Of a stretch of 64,000 bases of DNA, positions 57,066 through 64,000 are shown one piece after another (position 1 is the stretch's first letter; every line of letters begins with the position of its first letter). The notes under the pieces are model-generated. The model had not been told where the DNA came from and ran no database searches. It was given only the letters and a program-made list of their open reading frames with translations. Source of the stretch: Aselliscus stoliczkanus (lineage: Eukaryota; Chordata; Mammalia; Chiroptera; Hipposideridae); assembly GCA_033961575.1 (NCBI GenBank), contig CM066731.1, positions 79,567,501 through 79,631,500 of the forward strand. Direction: 5' to 3'. Position numbers and translations under genes: made by a program.

Positions 57066-57626
57066 CCTGACAATTAAGTACGTGAACTTGTTGCAATGAT
57101 GTTGCTAATCTTTTTTGATATCAGAAGGATTATTCATTATGAATTTGTACCAACTGGACAAGCAGTTAACCAACTTTACTATATAGAAGTGCTGAAAAAG
57201 CAGCGTGAAAAAGTTAGATGACCTGAATTTTTCGCCAACAATTCTTGGCTCTTATATCACGACCATGCACCAGCTCACACGGTACTGCCTGTGAGGGAGT
57301 TTTTAGCCAGTAAACAAATAACTGTATTGGAACACCCTCCCTACTCATCTGATCTGGCCCCCAATGACTTCTTTCTTTACCCGAAGATAAAAGAAATATT
57401 GAAAGGAAGACATTTTGATGACATTCGGGACATCAAGGGTAATACATACGACAACAGCTCTGATGGCCATTCCAGCAAAAGAAATTCAAAATTGCTTTGA
57501 GGAGTGGACTAGGCACTGGCATTGGTGCATAGCTTCTTAAGGGGAGTGCTTCAGTGGTGACTATAGTAATATTCAGCAATGAGGTATGAAGCAATTTTTC
57601 CAGGATGAGTTCACAAACTTGTCTGA

Positions 57627-57631
<5 letters not shown>
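57062..57631 (+). mobile_element. Mariner deletion derivative, copy 2 (~570 bp)
   Basis: It has the same structure as copy 1: terminal repeats (CCTGACAATTAAGTACGTG left; GTTCACAAACTTGTCTGACC right), the DIRGIIHY-like first catalytic block, and then the HDHAPAH and SSDLAPND blocks. Exactly 34 residues separate the second and third catalytic Asp, the D34D spacing of true mariners. An open stretch of 69 codons (57291-57500) covers the third block. The DNA-binding N terminus is missing. It is flanked by (AC)n and (GT)n in inverted orientation. Confidence 0.92.

Positions 57632-57670
<39 letters not shown>
57631..57670. repeat. (GT)n microsatellite abutting mariner 2
   Basis: Twenty GT units begin directly at the right terminus of the mariner; inverse of the left (AC)n. 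Confidence 0.97.
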
Positions 57671-57674
<4 letters not shown>

Positions 57675-58324
57675 CACTCTATTTGAACCTATTTGGATAT
57701 GTCAGAAAGCTAGAAAGCTAGGGAATGTTTACCTCCAAGACTGGGAAGAGAAATATCAAGAGAAACAAGTTTAATATTTGGCACCACTTTTCCCCTTGAG
57801 TGATTACCAATTTTTAAAATAGCTGCAGAGCAGCTGAGAAGCTGAATGGGGATTCATCAGTGTCTTGAGGCTGAGGACACCAAGAACAAGTATATCTGAT
57901 AAAGAGAGCAGGCTTTTGATTAGGAGTTGTAAGAGCTACACCTTTGGAATAAGAAATAATTATAAGTAGACAAACCCTCACAGAGAATGAGCCCCAACTT
58001 TAATCCTCTTCATCTATCATTATATTAAGGCATGTTGTCCCTAGCCTAGCTAATTTGCCAGGACTCACATAGATCTTCTATGAGTAAAGATAACATTATT
58101 AACTGTCTCAAATTATCTCTAAACATTTTCAAATACAAAATCCAGACTTAAAACCAAAATTAGTCTATGTATAAAAACATAAGACTTGACAAAAAAGAAA
58201 AAAATAGACAATAGAAAGAGTGACACAAGAAAGCAGGTAAACTGGAGGGGTCCTTAGGTAAACAGTGGCTGATAGATAGATACTCATATTAGAAAAATGA
58301 CATCAGGCCTCAGACAGAGACATA
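57671..58324. other. Single-copy non-coding sequence
   Basis: No gene or repeat recognised. Confidence 0.5.
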
Positions 58325-58685
58325 TTACTGAATGTGTTGGCCCTCAAAATTAGTATGTTGAGTCCCTAGCCCCCAGTATGATGGTATTTGGAGATGGGGC
58401 CTTTGGAAGGTAATTTGGTGTAGATGGGGGCATGAGAGTGCGGCTCTCATGATGGGCTTAGTATCCTTATAAGAGGAAGAGACACAGGGGCTTCCTGTCT
58501 CTGCCATGTGAAGATGCAATGAGGAAGCAACTGTCTGCAAGCTAGGAAAATGGCTCTCACCAAGAATCAATACCTGGACCCTGAACTCTCCAGCCTCCAG
58601 AAATGTGAAAAATAAATGTCGATTGTTTATGCCACCCAGTCTATGGTGTTTTGTTCTAGAAGTCCAAACAGGCTAAGACAATAAA
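58325..58685 (+). mobile_element. MaLR (MLT1-type) solo LTR remnant
   Basis: TGATGGTATTTGGAGATGGG, GGCCTTTGGAAGGTAATTTGG, TTATAAGAGGAAGAGACAC, TCTGCCATGTGAAGATGC and GCCACCCAGTCTATGGTGTT appear in the order typical of MLT1-type LTRs. There is no internal viral sequence. Confidence 0.8.
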
Positions 58686-58689
58686 TCAA

Positions 58690-59240
58690 GCCCAAATCTA
58701 GGAATCTCACAATAATGCTATTATTGAAAACCAAAGGCTAAGAGCAAGAGACATATGACCTTCAAAGAGTAACAATAAAACTGGGAGCTAATTTCTTTAT
58801 AGAAAATATGAAATCCAGAAAACAACAGAACATGGAACTGTATGTTTAAATTTATGGTAACAGAAAAAGAACTGCCAAATTGGAATTCTGTATCAAGCAA
58901 AGCATTCTTGAGAAAAAGGTGAAGTAAAGCCATTTTTACCAAACATTAAAAAAAAAGAGAGAGAATTTACTATGAGTAGATGTTCACTAAAGGATTTACC
59001 GAAGGAAGTTCTTCAGGCCAAATGAAAACTATGTCTGTTTGAAGTTCAGATATCTAGGAAAGATAAAGAAATGGTAAATAGCCAGATAGATCTAAATCTA
59101 AAATGACAATTAATAATAATAATAAATAGAGAGAATGTTAACATACACTAAAATAATGGTGCAAAAAGTAAAAAAGGGTTAATGGAGATAAAGTGGTTAT
59201 AAAAAGCTAGTGAACATATTTTAAGCTTTCAGGGTGCGTG
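58690..59240 (+). mobile_element. Ancient L1/HAL1-type ORF1 3' remnant
   Basis: CTGCCAAATTGGAATTCTGT, GGAAGTTCTTCAGGCCAAAT and AGAAATGGTAAATAG match the end of ORF1 and the following sequence of an L1M/HAL1-age element. It is fully decayed. Confidence 0.65.
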
Positions 59241-59398
59241 TTGTGAGATCTAGAATAGCCACTCCAAAGGGCCTAGCCTCACCGATGGGGCTTTCCACTT
59301 CCAGGTAAGATTGTGGATTTCAGAGCCTGAGTCAGAGGCAGGGCTGAGTCCTCAAGGCAAGAGGCAACCAGGGGAACTTGAGTCTCCAAGAGACAGAA

Positions 59399-59587
59399 GA
59401 CAATTAACCTCTGTTTTTTTTTGTTTTTGTTTTTTTTTAGCTGAGCCATCCCGCTGCCGCTGCTGGTTGGCAGCACAGCGGCAGCTCAGTGGCAGCTCAG
59501 CTCTGCTGTTGCTCAGAGCTCAGCTCACACTCTTGTGCAAGCTCTTAACCAACTGAGCCACTCAGCTGGCCCTGACAATTAACCTCT
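59399..59587 (-). mobile_element. tRNA-like SINE (type B), reverse, with perfect duplications
   Basis: GACAATTAACCTCT occurs at 59399-59412 and 59574-59587 around a reverse type B SINE (59413-59573). Confidence 0.93.
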
Positions 59588-60360
59588 CAATAGCTTATTC
59601 TGAACCTCCCTTGAGTCTCCTAACAAGTCTGAATGCAAATCTGAACAGCACATTCCACCTTTGTCATTCCCCCCGCCCTTTGCAAACCACACAGATAGAG
59701 GAGACTGTCAACACAAATGTCAGCACCAGAGATGAACCCGAAAACAAAAATCATCTAATATTTGCAGAAAGTCAATCGTTTGGATAAATGAAAACAGACT
59801 CAACAAATAAAAGAACTCAATTCATGTCAACAAAGTAAACAGAGAAAATTGAACAGGATAATATCCTCAGAATAACAGGAAAAGTAATCACAACCAAAAA
59901 GTCTATCAGAGATGCTGAACATTTTAATTATGTTTACTAAACAAAAGTAATAACTGGGATGAGGAGTAGAATAAACACAGCCAAATTCAAATACTGAACT
60001 ATAAGCCAAATGCAAATACTGAACTATAAGATACTCCTTGAACATAGTATAAATGATGCAAATATGAAAAGCATGTTAAGAAACATAACAACAACAACAA
60101 AAAAAAAACCCAGGAGTTTCAACATCCACCTAAAAGATTGGAATAAGTAGAAAAAAGTCACTTATGAAAGAAATACTGATAGAGTGCTCCATATCTGACA
60201 AGAAGAAGAAAACAAGAAGAAAAACTTTCCCATTATAAAACATGCAAAAGTTATGAGATATATAACAAAAAATAATTCAATCACTTTGTGAGGAGTGTAA
60301 ATCTAACTATTACGTTGCTTTGTACACCTAAAACTAATTTTAAAAAATAATTCAAATGCC
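59588..60360. other. A-rich sequence, partly old L1-like
   Basis: No gene. A 25-bp tandem duplication lies at 59981-60030. The end (GTACACCTAAAACTAATTTT near 60320) is a short L1 3' scrap; the rest may be old L1 but is too diverged. Confidence 0.4.
59981..60030. repeat. 25-bp tandem duplication
   Basis: CCAAATTCAAATACTGAACT... at 59981-60005 is followed by the same unit with one substitution at 60006-60030. Confidence 0.93.
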
Positions 60361-60887
60361 TACATAACATTGCAAAAGTGACAGGAAAACACTTTTGCCA
60401 AACCAAGCAGGGTGTTATAAGGCCCCTAAAGCTGTAGCTGCCCTCAGCTCATGCATTCTTCATAATATGTATATTGGGTTTGAAAGGCCACACAAGAGAA
60501 AGGCCTTGGGGTAGGAAAGATGCAGTTTGGGGACTGGGACTCAGCATCAACACACACCCTGGAAATGACTTTAAACGCAATAAAGGATAAACGACAGAAA
60601 TTCCATCCCTTAAAAGTGGAAACATCAAAAAATTGTTAAAGCTTAATCCATCTCAAACTGGACTGTAAGTGGGAATAATTGTATCCTTGGAGCTTTTCAC
60701 ATCACAGGCATGGAGTAAGTGGTAAAATTTCACATTCTACATGATTTACTCAACATCATCACAAATGAAGAGAACTTAATTAAAGCAGCCCTTGATTAGT
60801 ACAAGTCTGGGACATCTAGCAGAAGCAAAACAATTAACCCCTGTGGGACAACCAAACTTCACTGAATTTACTACAAACATTCGAGTA
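60361..60887. other. Single-copy non-coding sequence
   Basis: No gene or repeat recognised. Confidence 0.45.
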
Positions 60888-60889
60888 TA

Positions 60890-61920
60890 CGAGGTCAGAC
60901 AAATTCATGAACGTCATCCTAGAAAAAGTGCTACATACCTCATTGCTGAATATCACTATTGTCACCTTCGAAGTACTCCCCTTTGGAAGCTATGCACCAA
61001 CGCCAGTGCCTAGTCCACCCTACAAAGCAATTTTGGAACTCTTTTTCTGGAATGGCCATCAGAGCTGTTGTCATATTACCCTTGATGTTCTGAATATCAT
61101 CAACATGTCTTACTTTCAATATTTCCTTTATCTTTGGGTAAAGAAAGAAGTCACTGGGGGGCTGGCCGAGTGGCACATTGGTTAAGAGCTGGCTTGGGAT
61201 GCCAGGGGCCCCAGTTTGGATCCCACATATGAGGACCAGTGACACTGTCCTCTACAGCTAACAACAGCTCCACCTGGAGCTGGGCTGTGAGCCCCAGCGA
61301 TGGTGTAGGCTGCAGCCCCTGCTGCAGTGGGCTGCCATAGGCTACAGTGAGTGGCCAGCAGCGAGCGTGAGCGGCTGGCAGGCAGCATGAGTTGCCAACA
61401 GCCATGGTGAGTGACCATCCAGAGGCCAGTGACCAATCTGCCTCATCTGGGAAGAGCACAATGACGATACCAACATAGGCCAGTGAAGCAATGTCCTCCA
61501 CAACTAGACTGAAGAACAAAAAGAGAGCAACTTGTCTGTTCCCCTTCCCTGATTCCCCAATGCTGTTCTCTTCCCCCAATTCCCCAATAAAATCTTTAAA
61601 AAAAAAAAAAAGTCACTGGGGGCCAGATTAGGTGAGTAGGGAGGGTGTTCCAATACAGTTATTTGTTTACTGGCTAAAAACTCTTCTCACAGGCAGCACT
61701 GTGTGAGCTGATGCATTGTTGTGATGCAACAGCCATGAATTGTTGGTGAAAAGTTCAGGTCATCTAACTTTTTAATGCAGCCTTTTCATCACTTCCAAAT
61801 AGTAAACTTGGTGGACTGTTTGTCCAGTTGGTACAAATTCATAATGAATAATCCCCCTGATAGCAAAAAAGCTTAGCAACATGCCTGCAACGAGTTCACA
61901 AATTGAATTGTCAGACCTCA
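60890..61920 (-). mobile_element. Mariner deletion derivative, copy 3, split by a T+ SINE
   Basis: TA dinucleotides (60888-60889, 61921-61922) bound inverted ends GAGGTCAGACAAATTCATG and TGAATTGTCAGACCTC. Without the SINE and its duplication it is about 570 bp, the same size and organisation as copies 1 and 2, but reverse. Transposase blocks are readable on the minus strand, including CIASKGEYFEGDNSDIQQ before the stop. Confidence 0.92.
61148..61622 (+). mobile_element. Long T+ SINE (Rhin-1-like), copy 3, inside mariner 3
   Basis: AAGTCACTGGGGG at 61148-61160 and 61610-61622 flanks the SINE body 61161-61609. It has the type A-like head, the long 3' module, two pyrimidine-rich tail units, AATAAAATCTTT and an A tail, as in copy 1. 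Confidence 0.93.
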
Positions 61921-61947
61921 TATGTAATCTGAAACTTGCATGTGCAT

Positions 61948-61973
61948 GTGTGTGTGTGTGTGTGTGTGTGTGT
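61948..61973. repeat. (GT)n microsatellite
   Basis: About thirteen GT units, 27 bp beyond mariner 3. Confidence 0.93.
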
Positions 61974-62001
61974 ATGCAAGCAAGTCACCATGATTATATT
62001 A

Positions 62002-62084
62002 TATTGGGTTGTTGGTAAAGTCATGACACATCTTTGCAACGAAATTCAGAAAAAATATGTCATGACTTTTCCAACAACCCAATA
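62002..62084. mobile_element. 83-bp palindromic mariner-type MITE, copy 2
   Basis: TATTGGGTTGTTGGTAAAGT at the left and ACTTTTCCAACAACCCAATA at the right form a near-perfect palindrome. The length is the same as at 22208-22290 and the GTCATGAC core is shared. Confidence 0.88.
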
Positions 62085-62279
62085 TATCAGCAGAAACAAC
62101 TGACCAAAGTTTCAGATACTAGAGTTGTCAATTACAGAACATGAACAAACATGTTTAAATAACTAAAGAACTTCTAAAATTAAAAAACTCAGAAAGAAAA
62201 AAGATGTTTCAAAAATCAGCCAGACACAACATCACAACCACCAGTATTGTTTAGATTACAAAGAGAGCCAAAATCAAGT
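62085..62279. other. Single-copy non-coding sequence
   Basis: No feature recognised. Confidence 0.4.
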
Positions 62280-62860
62280 TTGGTGACAATGTGATACAAC
62301 TGGAACTCTTAAACATTTTCAGTGGAATATTAATTAGCACAAACTAATCATACACCAATTCTATGATCAAGAATGATTCTGTCTTGCTTCTAGGTACATA
62401 CCCTCTAGAAATGTACAGAATATTCACTAGATGACAGTGACTAGAATCTTTATAGCATCGCTATTCATAATAGCCCCAACCTGGAACTAAATACCTTTAC
62501 CAGTAGAAGGAATAAATACATACCTAAGAATTCCCAATAGCCGTGAAAAACAATGGAGTATTGCTAAGTGCAATGACAAGATAAAGCTCATGAAGATAAT
62601 ACTGAGTGATGGAAGACAGACTCAAAACAGTGAATGTGGTATTGACTCCATTTGTCTGAAAATGAGAAAGAGGCAAAAGTCCTCAATTATGTTAGAAAAG
62701 AGGAGAGAGGTTGCCTGAGAGAAGGTGGCCAGATGATGCTTGGAAGGGACTACAATTTTTCTGGGACACTGTTAATGACCTATTTTTAAAATTTGGTGCT
62801 GTTTTTAATTTGGGATGGGATTAATTTGTGAAAATGTACATTATATTTCAATTAAGGGCC
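62280..62860 (+). mobile_element. Ancient L1 (ORF2 end and 3' region)
   Basis: Degraded L1-like phrases: CATCGCTATTCATAATAGCC, AGTAGAAGGAATAAATACAT and TACTGAGTGATGGAAGACAG. Strongly diverged. Confidence 0.62.
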
Positions 62861-62949
62861 TTCCAGGAAGATTTGAATTACAACTAAATAGAACTCCTTC
62901 AAAACAGCAGACTAGAGGACAAAGAATAAATTAGAATACAAAAATAGGT

Positions 62950-63620
62950 GTGAAGATTTTATCTGAAGTGCAGCACAAAGAGACAAGGAGATGAAAAATA
63001 TGAGAGGTTAAAAGATAAAGAACATAGAAAAAGAATATCTGACATATATCAAAACAAGAGTTCCATAAAAAGAAAATATGGAAAATAGAGGATGTGCAAT
63101 AATACAGAAAAACAATAAACTACCAAAATCACCAGATGCAGGAAAAACAACTAATTCCAAGCAACCTATAATAAGAAATCTACATTGATACAGGGCATAG
63201 AGAAACAGCAAAACACCAAGGGGAAATAGATGATCTTTAAAGCAACCAGACAGGAAAGACTGATTAATATGAAAGGTTAACAAAATCATATAGGCAAAAG
63301 ATTTCTCAAAAGCCAAAAGATAATTAAATGATACCATCAAAGTCCCTAGCAAAAATTATCATGCAGAATGTTGTACCTAGAGGAAGTACCAATTAGGAAC
63401 AGGGGTATGTAAAGGCAATTCCAGATAAACAAAAACCCAAAGCAAAAATCTGGGGATGTACTATGGGGAAAAAGAAGGAAAACGAACTCAGAGACATTGC
63501 TAACTGCTAAGAAAAACACTTTACCAATACAGTAAGAAATTTTGGAAAACTATACAATTTCCTGGAAAACATAATTAAAAAAAAAACTGACTGAAGAAAA
63601 TGAAAATAATTAAAGCTATA
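62950..63620 (+). mobile_element. Ancient L1M-type ORF1 remnant
   Basis: GATCTTTAAAGCAACCAGACA, GATTAATATGAAAGGTTAAC and AAATTATCATGCAGAATGTTG recall the RRM/C-terminal coding part of an old L1 ORF1. No open frame. Confidence 0.55.
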
Positions 63621-64000
63621 AAAAGGGTGATCATGTATTCCAGTTTGCTGATGTCAGTTCTAGTCTGTGCCTGCCATCCCAGTGCAGATATTAACAGGGA
63701 CTTTTTTCAATCTCGAAAGTACACTGCTTTGGATACCAAATTTTATTGTCACTGCCGATTAAGACTAAGGCTTTAATGTCAATTATTAAGAAATACTCAA
63801 AAACAACATATCAAATATATAAAAGCTTTCACAAGAAAAAATATACATAATATATAACTAATGTAGGTGATAACACATTACAAACCAAGGCCTACATGAT
63901 TAAGGGTATTGATGAATCAATTTTATTTTTTAATATGAATACCAATTGCTAAACAAAATATAGCAAACAGGATCCAGCAAATTATTGTTTAAAAAAAAGA
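63621..64000. other. AT-rich sequence at window end
   Basis: No gene or clear repeat; may continue into the next window. Confidence 0.4.

Noticed and set aside
58325..58685. Possible retroviral gene content near the MLT1-type LTRs
   Set aside because: Only ancient LTR sequence is present at 37160, 41210 and 58325; no gag, pol or env homology was seen nearby.

Overview
The window is gene-poor mammalian nuclear DNA. It is AT-rich, has no runs of N, and is packed with interspersed repeats. I found no convincing exon set, conventional protein-coding gene, functional RNA gene or CRISPR array. Almost every long reading frame is a sense or antisense shadow of LINE-1 (L1). The best organism guess is a bat, probably of the horseshoe/leaf-nosed/false-vampire group (Rhinolophoidea). 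The main reason is a set of tRNA-like SINEs whose long form ends in AATAAA followed by TCTT(T), the 'T+' layout known for the bat SINE Rhin-1. Comparatively well preserved mariner and possible piggyBac-type elements, uncommon among mammals, also fit a bat. This assignment is inference.

Layout. 1-6018: an older L1 reading forward, carrying a SINE in ORF1 and a MITE plus a SINE in ORF2. 6019-9378: a reverse L1 derivative nested against the tail of the first; it keeps ORF1 but has lost most of ORF2. 9488-10590: a 5'-inverted (twin-primed) L1 with perfect 16-bp target-site duplications. 10.6-14 kb: eroded L1 pieces and SINEs. 14.5-15.1 kb: mariner copy 1. 15.1-27.2 kb: mostly single-copy sequence with MIR, L2, MER20-like hAT copies, another twin-primed L1, a palindromic MITE, two short SINEs and a 70-bp piggyBac-like element. 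27213-30489: a second, forward copy of the ORF1-only L1 derivative. 30.5-48 kb: mostly single-copy sequence with MIRs, MaLR (MLT1-type) LTR remnants, T+ SINEs and microsatellites. 48092-54914: a nearly full-length but disabled L1. 55-64 kb: truncated L1s, MIRs, mariner copies 2 and 3, an MLT1-type LTR, ancient L1/HAL1-type ORF1 remnants and a second copy of the palindromic MITE.

The most interesting content is how the mobile elements relate to each other. (i) The derivatives at 6-9 kb and 27-30 kb share three internal ORF2 deletions, an in-frame stop and a duplicated 3' segment, but have different flanks. They look like members of one non-autonomous L1 family that kept ORF1 and its promoter. 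(ii) The L1 5' UTRs hold roughly 111-bp tandem monomers in varying number, with NRF1-like and YY1-like sites. (iii) Three mariner copies share one internal deletion that keeps the catalytic domain and removes the DNA-binding domain. (iv) The SINEs are modular: a ~115-bp tRNA-like unit occurs alone and as the 5' part of a 400-475 bp T+ SINE.

No host gene cooperation can be described. The functional logic visible here is parasitic: autonomous L1 supplies endonuclease and reverse transcriptase to ORF1-only L1s and SINEs, and a missing full-length mariner would have supplied DNA binding and cleavage for the deleted mariner and the MITEs.
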